Shown here: one piece after another, positions 35,101-43,621 of the stretch
How positions within the stretch are numbered: the first letter of the stretch is position 1
Layout: every line of letters begins with the position of its first letter
Origin: Gammaproteobacteria bacterium
GTDB lineage: Bacteria > Pseudomonadota > Gammaproteobacteria > HTCC5015
Direction: 5' to 3'
Length of the DNA: 64,000 bases
NCBI GenBank assembly: GCA_028284675.1
Contig: JANQRI010000048.1
Span: 15,839 to 79,838, forward strand
Position numbers and translations under genes: made by a program
Notes under the pieces: model-generated
Told to the model about the DNA's origin: nothing
The model's input: the letters and a program-made list of their open reading frames with translations, nothing else
The model's database searches: none

Positions 35101-35674
35101 CGGCCGTATCAATCAATACCGCATCATTGGTAAACCACCAGTCGCAGTTGCGTGTGCCGCCCACACCTTGCAGCGAACCTTTTCCAAACTGCTCTGCAAG
35201 CGGAAACTCAAGGCTGGAATTCACCAACGCAGTGGTCTTACCGGAACCCGGCGGACCGATAATGATATACCAGGGCAATTCGTATAACGCTTTTTTCGCG
35301 CCCTTACCTTTAAATTTTAATTTTTTTAATGTGCCCAGTGCCTGTGTGAAACGCTCACCGATCTGATGGATCTCTTCCGCACTCTGATCTGATACCGCAT
35401 CCTGCATTGAAGCGGCCTGATTATCCTGCAGATCACCGACCAATTGCTCATTTTGTTTTTTATCACGTGCCTGTGTTCGTAGATTATTGAAGCCCCAGGC
35501 CAATAAAAGCACCATAATGCAAATCAGCCTGGCCACCGCTCCGGCTAGAGGCGCGGAGTTTCCTTCACCAAACTTGATATGCGGGCCACCGAACCAGATC
35601 AATATCGACAGCGCCAAAAGACCGACCAGGGACACAAAGATGCGATTTGTAAAAAACTCGATTATTCTTTTCAT
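32114..35674 (-). CDS. tssM: T6SS membrane-complex protein TssM (IcmF family)
   Basis: TssM forms the trans-envelope channel with TssL and TssJ. The 1186-residue protein starts with two transmembrane helices (about residues 12-28 and 45-62). A cytoplasmic NTPase-like domain follows with Walker A 'GPPGSGKTT' (140-148) and 'VLIDTAGRYTTQD' as the Walker B region. A third helix near residue 445 ('VGVVALGILLIVVWAG') leads to the long periplasmic part, which should contact TssJ at its C-terminal end. Walker A is intact, unlike some TssM proteins, so ATP or GTP binding is plausible. The length is in the family range. It lies 27 bases after tssL. Confidence 0.96.
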   Translation of the reverse strand: MKRIIEFFTNRIFVSLVGLLALSILIWFGGPHIKFGEGNSAPLAGAVARLICIMVLLLAWGFNNLRTQARDKKQNEQLVGDLQDNQAASMQDAVSDQSAEEIHQIGERFTQALGTLKKLKFKGKGAKKALYELPWYIIIGPPGSGKTTALVNSSLEFPLAEQFGKGSLQGVGGTRNCDWWFTNDAVLIDTAGRYTTQDSHKVVDSSAWEGFLNLLKKNRPRRPINGAIVAISLQDLLTQTEEERIVHAKTIRTRIDELMDKLEIRFPIYLMFTKSDLVSGFSEFFEDLSREEREQVWGVSLPNAPEASQGPDFTFLGSEFQKLLQRIYDRVLWRVHQERDVKRRGAIQGFPQQMENLQSIIESFVKQTFVKNRYRFQPYLRGVYFSSGTQDGTPIDRLMSSVASTFGFAREAAQMPYQQGKSFFLGRLFRDVIFPESELVGSNRKYEMVFRWVRHASYVGVVALGILLIVVWAGSITRHEMFMSEVESYIAEFNSENKRLSAWNKDLRVVLPPLNALGKASIVYDQEEHPWLSGMGLYDGNVDQAADTAYAAYLKALLLPRLIDYLEVYLKQGHRGGDLYNTFRSYLMFNKIEHMDTDLIMDWFQTNWSNKLHGEASKRKELEKHLDALLGLDLEAVGLNNSLVNRTRTLLLRVPVSQRIYSRVRTNPDYAQPVDLLNEFGESVREAYRLTPEVTRALSVPVLFTIEGYENVDLSTESPVIADIVNERWVLSDDKTAKVDFIEEDLDEISEKVKDHYMSDYANAWKNVLGSLEIAGFQNLKQANDVLTGFTDPVYSPLLAILQVLTTNTQLTPPVLANLADDHNEGNAGKATGLLASTFDGTKVDRQFRDLHVLLRESSKKPAPINSIIQRVQLLQEFVAEVSMSPDPSKKSFEIAKARYQSGAGNPITSLRSYSKNTPPEVRRWLASLSDETWKVVLGSARQHVNTEWQTQVYGPCSQGLAGRYPLNRSAKDELALFDFSEFFKPQGSVDKFYQEMLKPFIDTRSGWGNRAVDNYSLGFSKQMLNQVRRAQFIKNVFFRDNPNVPGITFELKPYRMEKKDARFTLEVGDKRVSYNHGPKFWKSLQWSGAGDNRRVRLIFEDLEGDLHSKTYDGSWAWFKLLDRSKLRNTSRSNVYLITFDVSETVRHAGRSRNISHQITYEIKAKSVNNPFSKDLLGSFRCPESI

Positions 35675-35701
35675 AATTTATTTGGTGGGTAAAGGCAGCG
35701 T

Positions 35702-36631
35702 CTACTCAGGCCTGCTCAGTCGTGATGGTTCCGCTTCGGGAAGCTGCTCGGAAATTTCGATTAACTGTTGTGCAACCGGCGATGATGAGCGATATAACCA
35801 GTAACGAAAACCTGAATAGCTCAAAAAAAGCACCGCTCCAACAAAGCTGGCAATCACCCACATCGGCACATATTCAGCCAGGGTATTACGGACCCGCCCC
35901 AGGCCTTGCCAGCTCGGCGATAAAGTGCGCTCATATTCGCCGCGGTGACTGCGAATAACCGTAAACAAGTCGTCCCTGATCCGCTCAATTTCATCCCGGC
36001 CTCTGTTGCTGAGCCGGTATTTACCTTCAAAACCCAGACTCAGACAGATGTATATCAACTCAAGCATCTGCAGATTTTCAGCCGGCGTTTCCCGCATACG
36101 ATCCAGAATCAAAAAAAACTTTTCACCACCGGCGGTTTCATTATGAAACACGCTAAGCAGTGTACGTTGATTCCATGCGCTCTCCGAGCCCCAGGGAGTA
36201 TTCAGCACCGCCTCATCAAGCACCGCACATAAAATATATCTGGCCGACAATACAATCTCAGGCTTAATACCCTGCTCTTTTGCCCGCGTTTCAAACGCCT
36301 TCATTTCATTCACAATGCGTTGATGCAAACCACCGACATCCGAATGACTGACCGCGCCACGGGTTTTTTCAAAAACCGCGATTAACGCAGCTGCAGAATT
36401 CACCAGTGGGTTAAGCCCGCGGGCAACCCGAAAATAAGCCGCTTCGGTGTCAAACCGCGGCGGTGCCGCCGGAGCTGACGGCGCTACAGGCGGAGGTGCG
36501 GCGGCACCCCCCGGTTGCGGACTTCGCGGCGCACCCGGCGCGCTGCGGCCACCAGGCATCGGCCTGATTACAGTTCGATCCGATCCGCCCGGCGGTTGAC
36601 GAAAAACTGTTTTATCATCTTCATTCGACAT
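35702..36631 (-). CDS. tssL: T6SS membrane-complex protein TssL (DotU family) with N-terminal threonine motifs
   Basis: A 309-residue inner-membrane protein. The DotU cytoplasmic domain covers about residues 60-255, with 'ARYILCAVLDEAVLNTPWG' and 'LELIYICLSLGFEGKYR' type signatures. A C-terminal transmembrane helix follows ('MWVIASFVGAVLFLSYSGF'; about residues 257-276) and then only a short tail, with no OmpA-like peptidoglycan domain. The N-terminal 55 residues are a Pro/Ala-rich flexible arm starting with two threonine motifs, 'DDKTVF' (Thr8) and 'SDRTVI' (Thr20). In Agrobacterium the kinase PpkA phosphorylates TssL on an N-terminal threonine that then binds Fha. These sites look equivalent, though that is an inference. 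Peptidoglycan anchoring must come from another protein. Confidence 0.95.
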   Translation of the reverse strand: MSNEDDKTVFRQPPGGSDRTVIRPMPGGRSAPGAPRSPQPGGAAAPPPVAPSAPAAPPRFDTEAAYFRVARGLNPLVNSAAALIAVFEKTRGAVSHSDVGGLHQRIVNEMKAFETRAKEQGIKPEIVLSARYILCAVLDEAVLNTPWGSESAWNQRTLLSVFHNETAGGEKFFLILDRMRETPAENLQMLELIYICLSLGFEGKYRLSNRGRDEIERIRDDLFTVIRSHRGEYERTLSPSWQGLGRVRNTLAEYVPMWVIASFVGAVLFLSYSGFRYWLYRSSSPVAQQLIEISEQLPEAEPSRLSRPE

Positions 36632-36636
36632 AGTGT

Positions 36637-37971
36637 TTACTGCCTGATTGCCCAGAACTCTAACTCCAGACCGGGGAAGTCACCGCCAATGTGCAGTGCA
36701 AACCCTCCGGAGCTCTGCAGCTCTTTCCAGAAGTTACTTTGTTTTTCCAACTCAAAATAAGTGAACCCGGCATGGAAAGGCACCTGACGCGGCGCAACCG
36801 GCAACGGCTTCAGTGTGATGCCCGGCATCGCGGCATTCACGAGCTGCCGAATACGCTCAACCGGGCCAATTTTGATTTGTGCCGGCAAATGTGTTCGTAA
36901 TGTTTCTTCGGGCACATCCGCTCGGGCAGCCAATACAAACATTGCGGAACCGACCAGTGAGCGATCAGGCATTTCCGCCACACGAATACCATATTTTTTC
37001 TCAACCAGCTTGAGTGCAATCGCGGTCTGCTCATAAACCATACTCAGGCATTCACGCAATGCGGCGGTTAACGGCATAAAGGTATCCTGCAGATTATCAT
37101 GCAGATACTGAGGAAACTCCGGAGGTCGTTTGTTCTTGGCGACAAAGGTCGACAGCTCGCCGACCATCTGCAACACCTCTGTATATAAAACCAGTGGATG
37201 CAGGCCGTTAATCTTGGATAAATGACCAGCCAAGGGCTCCAGGCGGTTAATCAGCTGCAACATCATATAATCAGCTATTTCCGCAGTACCGCCCCGCCGG
37301 GTATCGGCCAGCCGCCCGGCGATGGATTCACCGCGGTGATGCAGAAGACCGACCAGTTCCGGCAAAAAACCGGAAAGTTTAACCGCAACCTCACAGTCCA
37401 GGCATGTCGGAATGTACTGATCATCCAGTAATACATTTTTATCATCACGCGATTCGGCAATGCGTAACAAACCGATGCAGGCATAACCACTCAAATCATC
37501 ACTTTGCAACAACAGACGCAACCTTAACTTACCGACCTTGACCGGTAACTCATCACCATGATCGGCGGTTACATCACGCACACCCTGCTCGGAGGAATAA
37601 TAACGTGCCAACCCCTGGGTCTCTTCCTCAGACAATACATCAATCGCACCGGCACGCTTTACCGGTATCGCCAGATAGACAATCTGATTATGGGTATTCT
37701 CTGGAACATCCAGAACCGGTGGCGCATCATCGCTATCAGGAAAACTGAAAGGCGTTCCATCCGGAAATACACCCGATGCATTCAGTATTGAAATTTTTCC
37801 GAGCTTCAGCAGCTGCTGATCAATCTCAAATGTCTGTAAACCCCAGGCATACTGTCCCAACGCACTGCAGCGACCGTTAATATATCGCTCCAGATAACGC
37901 TCCTGCTGCTGAAAATGCTGGGCATTTAAAAAGGTCCCTTCGGACCACACCACCTTGCTGTCTAAAGACAT
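36637..37971 (-). CDS. tssK: T6SS baseplate protein TssK (ImpJ/VasE)
   Basis: TssK links the baseplate wedges (TssE-TssF-TssG) to the membrane complex. The start at 37971 gives 444 residues beginning 'MSLDSKVVWSEGTFLNAQHFQQQERYLE'; its key part V-V-W-x-E-G-x-x-L-x-x-Q-H-F-Q-Q is the family signature. The frame is open 27 codons further upstream into tssJ, but that part is unlike the family. Other motifs are 'PIGPVERIRQLVNAAMPGI'-type sequence near the end and the C-terminal 'LELEFWAIRQ'. It sits between tssJ and tssL, as in many loci. Confidence 0.95.
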   Translation of the reverse strand: MSLDSKVVWSEGTFLNAQHFQQQERYLERYINGRCSALGQYAWGLQTFEIDQQLLKLGKISILNASGVFPDGTPFSFPDSDDAPPVLDVPENTHNQIVYLAIPVKRAGAIDVLSEEETQGLARYYSSEQGVRDVTADHGDELPVKVGKLRLRLLLQSDDLSGYACIGLLRIAESRDDKNVLLDDQYIPTCLDCEVAVKLSGFLPELVGLLHHRGESIAGRLADTRRGGTAEIADYMMLQLINRLEPLAGHLSKINGLHPLVLYTEVLQMVGELSTFVAKNKRPPEFPQYLHDNLQDTFMPLTAALRECLSMVYEQTAIALKLVEKKYGIRVAEMPDRSLVGSAMFVLAARADVPEETLRTHLPAQIKIGPVERIRQLVNAAMPGITLKPLPVAPRQVPFHAGFTYFELEKQSNFWKELQSSGGFALHIGGDFPGLELEFWAIRQ

Positions 37972-38048
37972 GTTATGCTCGCCCCTTTTTTTGCTGCCAC
38001 TTACCCGGAAGATTCCGGCGTCCCCGTTTTGCACGATACATACAGGCC

Positions 38049-38555
38049 TCAATCCAGTTTCCGTATGTTGTTGCCTGAAACCTGCACAGTGACCGAATTG
38101 GCGATAAGATTCCGGCGTGTGACCGGAATAACCAGTTTATACTGTGAGCCTTTATACTGAAGAAACTCAGCGTATAACCCGACAAACAGTGTCTCTTTAT
38201 TAAGCGATCTGAAGTGCTCTTTACGATCCTCGCCCGGCTTCAGGCGTTTCAGTTCCTGCTTTGCGAGCAGATCAGCCCCTAATATTTCCTCATCCCTTTC
38301 AAATAAATCAATAAAGTCCGCCTTATCGAACATTTTAGTCGATTTCAGCTCATACATCCGCACAAACAGCGGGGAGGGTTTTTTATTGTCATCCGGATTA
38401 ATATCGGCATCCACTTTAAATGTTATCTTCAGATCGGTATCACCCCGCACCACCGTACCAGCCGCGGTGTTAAGTGCCGAACAGCCGGACAGTGAAGACA
38501 AAATAACAATCAAGCAAAGCCAGAGTATTTTATAGTGGTTGTTTAATATGCTCAT
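38049..38555 (-). CDS. tssJ: T6SS outer-membrane lipoprotein TssJ
   Basis: A 168-residue lipoprotein with signal peptide and lipobox LSGC, lipidated at Cys25. The mature part has the transthyretin-like TssJ pattern 'PSPLFVRMYELKS' and 'DKADFIDLFERDEEILGADL', ending with a beta strand 'NSVTVQVSGNNI'. It anchors the T6SS membrane complex to the inner face of the outer membrane by binding the TssM periplasmic end. The tssK extended frame overlaps it by a few bases, but with the preferred tssK start the genes are 77 bases apart. Confidence 0.93.
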   Translation of the reverse strand: MSILNNHYKILWLCLIVILSSLSGCSALNTAAGTVVRGDTDLKITFKVDADINPDDNKKPSPLFVRMYELKSTKMFDKADFIDLFERDEEILGADLLAKQELKRLKPGEDRKEHFRSLNKETLFVGLYAEFLQYKGSQYKLVIPVTRRNLIANSVTVQVSGNNIRKLD

Positions 38556-38587
38556 CAGTAATCCTTACATATAGAGAGGTCTGAGAT

Positions 38588-40084
38588 TCAAGTTTTTTTA
38601 TTTGCATTACGCGCAACCATGAGTTTGCGTAACTGATCTTCGTATGCCTGCACAAATTTTTCACCAAACAGATACTGAAACGAATTTTCCATATTATCAA
38701 CGAGATCAAGGTAATACTCGTGATAAAGATCCCAGTTCTTCAACTTCTGCATGCCCGGAATAATTGCACCTTTGGTCTGTTTTTCAAAGCGTCGCTCCAG
38801 CATCGACGGATCAAAACGCTCAATCATATCCTTAAATGCCTCACGAATACCGGCGACGACCGCGACCTGATGCTCGGCAATGCTTTCAAAACCCTCGCGC
38901 ACCGCATCAACCGGCTTTTTGAACGCATCACTTCTACGCACAAACATATTCTCAAAAGCATCATCCACATTTGCGGAAAACTTCAAGGGGTTGTTCTCGA
39001 CCGGTTGAATCGTCGTCACGTTCATCCTGAACTCACTTTTAATACTGCTTCTCGAAGTCAGCACCTGCATCATCCCGGCAACCGTTTCGCGCACCAGCTC
39101 ACCAACGGTATGATTAATTGCCCGAATCTGTTCATCGTCGAGGCCCCGATCACCCAAGCCCATTGCATTTACCAGCGTTTTATCCAAACCACCGGCAGGC
39201 TGTTTTGCGCTCAACTGTTTTTTCAATGCATCGAGTTCAGCCCGAAGCTTTTGATTGGCTTTCTCCAGGGCCTGTTTTTGTTGATCAACAGCATCTGGAA
39301 TCGGCGTATCCGCTTTAACCGGCGCTTTTTGCGGTGGCGGTGACGGTGACGGTGGCGGCGGCTGAGCCTGCACCGGCTTTGGAGGATCCGTTAACGGAAT
39401 GGATGGCCGGGCGGTAACACTTTCCTCCATATCCCAGTCTTCAGGAATCTGGCCGGCATCCTGAACCGCATCCGGCCAGGAAACCGACTGGTTAATCGCA
39501 TCGGCCCCATCGGAATGGGTCGCGTTACCGAACAATCCGGGGTCGGCAGGCGCAGTTGCCGGTGACTGGCGTGCTTTATCCAGCGCCGCCAATGGATCGG
39601 TTTCCTCAGCCCCGGTGTTGAAAATAGGCGCGGGATCAGCCTGGGCGGGAGCAAAAGGGTCCTGGGCAACATCTGCTGGGCCAAAATCAGCGGATGAGTC
39701 CGCGCTCTCAAAAGACGCGGCAGGTTCCGCATCAAACGGATCGTCCAAGACAGCCTCGTTTGCGCCCCAGACACTGACCTTGAATTTATAGTCCCCCAAA
39801 TCGAATACATCACCGTCATTGATCGGCACCTTATTCCCTTTGCCGAGCGGCTCTGAAGAGCCATTGACAAAAGTGCCGTTTGTACTTAAATCGGTAATAA
39901 AATATTGGCCGTTTTCACAACTGATCTGACTATGCCGGCCGGATAAAAAGCATTCCGGGTCCGCCAGAACCCAGCTGCTGCTGTTAGCGCGACCGATGGT
40001 CCCGCCCTGCTCATCAAATGTCTTGGTCGATTCCGCCGGTGCAACATTTTCCGGGGACTTCACAATTGTTATTAATAAAGACAT
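38588..40084 (-). CDS. tagH: T6SS FHA-domain protein TagH (Fha)
   Basis: A 498-residue cytoplasmic scaffold. The N-terminal FHA domain (about residues 25-95) carries the phosphothreonine-binding residues 'GTIGRANSS', 'SGRHSQIS' and 'STNGTFVNG', all intact. A long Pro/Ala/Asp-rich linker (about 110-270) follows, then a short coiled coil ('ALEKANQKLRAELDALKKQL', about 268-287). The C-terminal T6SS-FHA domain ends the protein and also occurs in Fha1/ImpI. The linker end contains 'LDKTLVN' (Thr near 303), another D-K-T motif. It is the first gene of the leftward arm and reads away from tssA. It should recognise phosphorylated threonines on TssL or on the PpkA tail. Confidence 0.94.
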   Translation of the reverse strand: MSLLITIVKSPENVAPAESTKTFDEQGGTIGRANSSSWVLADPECFLSGRHSQISCENGQYFITDLSTNGTFVNGSSEPLGKGNKVPINDGDVFDLGDYKFKVSVWGANEAVLDDPFDAEPAASFESADSSADFGPADVAQDPFAPAQADPAPIFNTGAEETDPLAALDKARQSPATAPADPGLFGNATHSDGADAINQSVSWPDAVQDAGQIPEDWDMEESVTARPSIPLTDPPKPVQAQPPPPSPSPPPQKAPVKADTPIPDAVDQQKQALEKANQKLRAELDALKKQLSAKQPAGGLDKTLVNAMGLGDRGLDDEQIRAINHTVGELVRETVAGMMQVLTSRSSIKSEFRMNVTTIQPVENNPLKFSANVDDAFENMFVRRSDAFKKPVDAVREGFESIAEHQVAVVAGIREAFKDMIERFDPSMLERRFEKQTKGAIIPGMQKLKNWDLYHEYYLDLVDNMENSFQYLFGEKFVQAYEDQLRKLMVARNANKKT

Positions 40085-40395
40085 TCAAATATCTTCCTGA
40101 TAGAGGCTGCATTTAGGCAAAATCGCATGCGTTTCAAATACTTATACTTCTTTACAGGCGCCCCGGGAATATAGTATATAATCCTCGTTAGCTTGGTTCA
40201 AAATAATCACCACAAATACATAAACAAAGTGCTTCCGTAAAGAACTCAGGCAAGGATATGGATTAATGCATGACTTTGGAAAAACATTTTATGAGCATGA
40301 ACGCCCGGCTTTCCGCAGCCATGCTGAAGCACTTGAGAGCAAAACCCATATCCAAAACCCCCAAAGAAAATTTTTGACAGTCCGGAGAACATAAC
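40085..40395. promoter_or_regulatory. Divergent control region between tagH and tssA
   Basis: These 311 bases separate the two T6SS arms and should contain both promoters. On the plus strand TTTACA (40151-40156) and TATATA (40175-40180) are 18 bases apart, and a perfect TATAAT overlaps at 40177-40182. A start near 40188 would leave a leader of about 200 bases before tssA. Within that leader are two overlapping small frames, 40266-40394 (42 codons, ending one base before the tssA ATG) and 40270-40377 (35 codons), preceded by AAGGA. No sigma-54 GG/GC pair was convincing. Confidence 0.45.
40266..40394 (+). CDS. Possible small upstream frame before tssA (42 aa)
   Basis: An ATG frame with AAGGA nine bases upstream runs 42 codons and stops at TAA one base before the tssA start, a spacing that would allow reinitiation at tssA. 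The basic peptide begins MHDFGKTFYEHERP and has no recognisable domain. A frame at 40270-40377 overlaps it with equal claim. It could be a regulatory upstream frame or chance. Confidence 0.25.
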   Translation: MHDFGKTFYEHERPAFRSHAEALESKTHIQNPQRKFLTVRRT

Positions 40396-41493
40396 ATGGC
40401 ATCACCGGCAATTATCAATACCGAAGAACTGCTGCAACCCATATCGGAGGAAAGTCCAGCCGGGAGCGACATTCGGGAAAACAGCTCGGCAAAGTCACCA
40501 TACTATGCCATTAAGGACGCACGCGGTTCAGCAAGAGCAGCTGAACGTAACAATATGTTCGAAGGGACCAATAGCGAAGCAGATGAGCATTGGCGCAAAA
40601 TACTCGAGCTGGCGCCCGATATTCTGAAGAATCACAGCAAAGACCTGGAAATAGCAAGCTGGTATACCGAAGCATTGGTCCGGCGATATGGTTTTCAAGG
40701 CTTGCGAGACGGTTTTATCGTGATTCGCGGACTCATCGAACAATACTGGGATACACTTTTCCCGCTGCCGGACGAAGACGGCATTGAAACACGCGTGGCA
40801 CCATTGACCGGCCTGAACGGTGAAGGCGCAGAGGGCGTGCTGATAGCCCCCATCCGTAATATAGCAATTACCGAAGGCCAGCCCCCCGGACCATTTTCAT
40901 TCTGGAAATATCAACAGGCGCTGGATATACAAAAAATCACCGATGAGGAAGCACGCACTGAAAAAGCGGGAAAAATCGGTTTCAGCCTGGATAATATCGA
41001 AACAGCAGTCAATGAATCGAGTGAGAGCTTCTTCATCGATCAGCGCGATGATGTCGGCACCTGTATTGAAGAATACCGCAATATCAGCCGCATGCTGGAT
41101 GAGCACTGCGGCACACACGAAGCACCACCGACCAGCAATATTATCAATGTGCTGCAGGAGTGCGCCGGCGCGATCAATCACCTGGGCAAACATATTTTGC
41201 CTGCCGCCGAAACAGAAACCGAAGCAGCTGACGGGGATACTGCTACTGCCGCCGGGGGTTCAGCACAAGCCAAAGGGCCAATCGGCAACCGGGAAGCCGC
41301 GTTCAAACAGCTGCGTGATATATCCGAGTTCTTTCGCAAAACCGAGCCGCACTCACCTATTTCCTATGTCCTTGAAAAAGCGGTAAAATGGGGCAATATG
41401 CCGTTGGGCGAGCTAATTTCAGAGTTGATTCCGGACTCTTCATCGCGGGCACATTACAGCTCTTTGACCGGTGTGAAAAGCGATGATGATTGA
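40396..41493 (+). CDS. tssA: T6SS protein TssA (ImpA family)
   Basis: TssA primes and caps the growing tail sheath and tube. The 365-residue protein has the ImpA N-terminal domain (about residues 10-130), with 'PISEESPAGSDIRE', 'HWRKILELAPDILKNHSKDLEIASW'-type sequence (key W-x-x-x-L-x-L, K-D-L-E-I-A) and 'GFIVIRGLIEQYWDTLFP'. A middle part and a Thr/Ala linker (about 270-295) follow, and the C-terminal 70 residues 'NREAAFKQLRDISEFFRKTEPHSP' end in a helical pair, which places it in the short TssA class. A ribosome site CGGAG precedes the ATG. It begins the rightward arm tssA-B-C-C2-E-F-G-H. Confidence 0.94.
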   Translation: MASPAIINTEELLQPISEESPAGSDIRENSSAKSPYYAIKDARGSARAAERNNMFEGTNSEADEHWRKILELAPDILKNHSKDLEIASWYTEALVRRYGFQGLRDGFIVIRGLIEQYWDTLFPLPDEDGIETRVAPLTGLNGEGAEGVLIAPIRNIAITEGQPPGPFSFWKYQQALDIQKITDEEARTEKAGKIGFSLDNIETAVNESSESFFIDQRDDVGTCIEEYRNISRMLDEHCGTHEAPPTSNIINVLQECAGAINHLGKHILPAAETETEAADGDTATAAGGSAQAKGPIGNREAAFKQLRDISEFFRKTEPHSPISYVLEKAVKWGNMPLGELISELIPDSSSRAHYSSLTGVKSDDD

Positions 41494-41564
41494 TCTAATG
41501 GGTTTTAATAAAATTACAGCATACCGGACCCCAGGTCCATAACCACTAGCAAGAGGTAATTATC

Positions 41565-42092
41565 ATGGCTGATAGTATCCACGACAAACTAAAACGGGTC
41601 AGGAAGCCCAGAGTGCATATCACATACGACCTGGAAACCAACGGTGCTGTTGTTGAAAAGGAAATACCTTTTGTGATGGGCGTAATGGGTGACTATTCCG
41701 GTGACAATACCGAAAACAAAAAGGCACTCAAAGACAGAAAGTTCTCGCAAATCGACCGCGACAACTTCAACGAGGTAATGGCCAAAATCGAACCATCGGC
41801 TGCGATGAAAGTCGAGAACACATTGGAAGGCGATGACAGCGAGATGTCAGTCGACCTAAATTTCAAAAACATTGAAGACTTCGAACCCCACAAAATAGTC
41901 GACAAAGTCGAACCATTGAAAAAACTAATGGACACGCGCAACAAGCTGCGCGACCTGCTGACCAAAGCGGATCGCTCGGAGGAACTGGAAAATATTCTGG
42001 AAGATGTACTCAGCAGCACCGAAGCACTGGCATCGCTGTCGGGTGAACTGGGTGTTGACGGGGAAGGCGACAAAGAAGAAGGTGATAAATAA
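41565..42092 (+). CDS. tssB: T6SS contractile sheath small subunit TssB (VipA)
   Basis: A 175-residue sheath protein that pairs with TssC. The family N-terminus 'SIHDKLKRVRKPRVHITYDLETNGA' (key R-x-R-x-P-R-V-H-I-x-Y-D) and 'PFVMGVMGDYSG' are present, as is the helical 'EPLKKLMDTRNKLRDLL' that interacts with TssC. The C-terminus is acidic. Ribosome site AAGAGG lies nine bases upstream. The stop overlaps the tssC start by one base (TAATG), giving tight coupling for a one-to-one ratio. Confidence 0.97.
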   Translation: MADSIHDKLKRVRKPRVHITYDLETNGAVVEKEIPFVMGVMGDYSGDNTENKKALKDRKFSQIDRDNFNEVMAKIEPSAAMKVENTLEGDDSEMSVDLNFKNIEDFEPHKIVDKVEPLKKLMDTRNKLRDLLTKADRSEELENILEDVLSSTEALASLSGELGVDGEGDKEEGDK

Positions 42093-43579
42093 TGGCTAAA
42101 AAAGAACAGCAGGCAGAAGCCCAGGAAGCCGAAGCCCAGGAGGTCAGTTTTCTGGAGCAGGCAATCGGGGCCACCAAACAGACACCAAAAGATGAAACCG
42201 AAGACCTTCTGAAAACACTCACCAAGGAGGCGATGAAAGGCACGGTCAAATGGGACAAAAACCTGACCGTCACCATCAACTCAGCCATTGCGGCAATTGA
42301 CCAGGCGATGTCCAAGCAGTTGTCAGCCATCATGCAAAATGAAAAATTCCAAAAACTGGAAGGTTCATGGCGCGGCCTGCATCATCTGGTGATGAACTCC
42401 GAAACCAGCAGCCAGCTGAAGATCCGCATGCTGAATATCAGCAAGAAAGAACTGAATAAAGACCTGATCAAAGCGGTGGAGTTCGATCAAAGTCAAACCT
42501 TCAAAAAAATCTATGAGAGTGAATTCGGTACTGCCGGCGGCGAACCTTATGCCGCGCTGATCGGCGATTACGAGTTCTCCGGGCACCCGGACGATTTGGA
42601 CCTGCTAACCAATATGTCGAATATTGCAGCCGCCGGCTTCTGCCCGTTTATCTCGGCCGCTTCTCCGCAAATGTTCGGTTTTGAGAGCTTTACCGAACTT
42701 TCAAAACCACGTGACCTGGAGAAAATTTTTGACTCAGCGGAATATATAAAATGGCGCAGCTTCCGCGACAGCGACGACTCACGATTTGTGACCCTGACCA
42801 TGCCGCGGGTACTGGCACGCCTGCCTTACGGCCAGGCCACCAAACCGATTGAGGCATTCAACTTTGAGGAAGCCGAGGTTACCGCTGACGGCAAACACCT
42901 CGAAAGTGATCACGATTCCTACTGCTGGATGAACGCAGCCTATTCAATGGGCACCACCTTAACCAAGGCCTTCGCCGAGTATGGCTGGTGCACCAGCATT
43001 CGCGGTGCGGAAGGCGGCGGTAAAGTCGAAGGCCTGCCCAGTCATGTGTTTGTCAGTGATGACGGCGACATGGATCAAAAATGCCCGACCGAAATCGGCA
43101 TAACCGACAGACGCGAGGCAGAACTGAGCAAGCTTGGTTTCTTACCCTTATGCCACTATAAAAACACCGATTATGCGGTATTCTTCGGCGCACAAACCAC
43201 CCAAAAGCCGAAACAATTTGATGACCCCGATGCATCGGCTAATGCGGCGATCTCTGCGAGACTACCTTATATAATGGCGACCTCCAGAATCGCACACTTT
43301 CTAAAAGTAATGGCACGCGACAAAGTCGGCTCCTTTATGGAGGCATCTGATGCAGAAGAGTGGTTAAACAGCTGGATCAGTAAATATGTGAATGCGACTC
43401 CAGGCGCCAGTGCAGAAATGAAAGCACGTTTTCCGCTTGCTGAAGCCAACGTGGAAGTCAAAGAGGTCCCCGGACAGCCTGGTGTATACAGCGCGGTTGC
43501 CTGGTTGCGCCCCTGGCTGCAAATGGAAGAGCTGACCGCATCGTTGAGGCTGGTGGCCAATATTCCGAAGGCAGGCTAA
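42092..43579 (+). CDS. tssC: T6SS contractile sheath large subunit TssC (VipB)
   Basis: A 495-residue sheath protein. Diagnostic segments include 'LEGSWRGLHHLVMNSE', 'EFGTAGGEPYAALIGDYEF' and 'SRIAHFLKVMARDKVGSFM', with the C-terminal 'LRLVANIPKAG'. Together with TssB it forms the contractile tail that ClpV later takes apart. An Ala/Glu-rich N-terminus (residues 1-20) is unusual but short. A hairpin at 43585-43604 lies between it and the second TssC-like gene. Confidence 0.97.
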   Translation: MAKKEQQAEAQEAEAQEVSFLEQAIGATKQTPKDETEDLLKTLTKEAMKGTVKWDKNLTVTINSAIAAIDQAMSKQLSAIMQNEKFQKLEGSWRGLHHLVMNSETSSQLKIRMLNISKKELNKDLIKAVEFDQSQTFKKIYESEFGTAGGEPYAALIGDYEFSGHPDDLDLLTNMSNIAAAGFCPFISAASPQMFGFESFTELSKPRDLEKIFDSAEYIKWRSFRDSDDSRFVTLTMPRVLARLPYGQATKPIEAFNFEEAEVTADGKHLESDHDSYCWMNAAYSMGTTLTKAFAEYGWCTSIRGAEGGGKVEGLPSHVFVSDDGDMDQKCPTEIGITDRREAELSKLGFLPLCHYKNTDYAVFFGAQTTQKPKQFDDPDASANAAISARLPYIMATSRIAHFLKVMARDKVGSFMEASDAEEWLNSWISKYVNATPGASAEMKARFPLAEANVEVKEVPGQPGVYSAVAWLRPWLQMEELTASLRLVANIPKAG

Positions 43580-43584
43580 TCAGT

Positions 43585-43604
43585 CAACCGGAGTTTTCCG
43601 GTTG
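43585..43604 (+). other. Intra-operon hairpin between tssC and the tssC paralogue
   Basis: CAACCGGA pairs perfectly with TCCGGTTG around a GTTT loop (8 bp stem). No T-run follows, so it is unlikely to terminate transcription. It starts five bases after the tssC stop and may stabilise the upstream message or slow ribosomes or RNA polymerase before the next gene. Confidence 0.55.
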
Positions 43605-43621
43605 GCCGCTAAGGCATTACC

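Noticed and set aside
38720..39343. Plus-strand frame of 207 codons opposite tagH
   Set aside because: Lies fully within the FHA gene and its translation has no recognisable domain.
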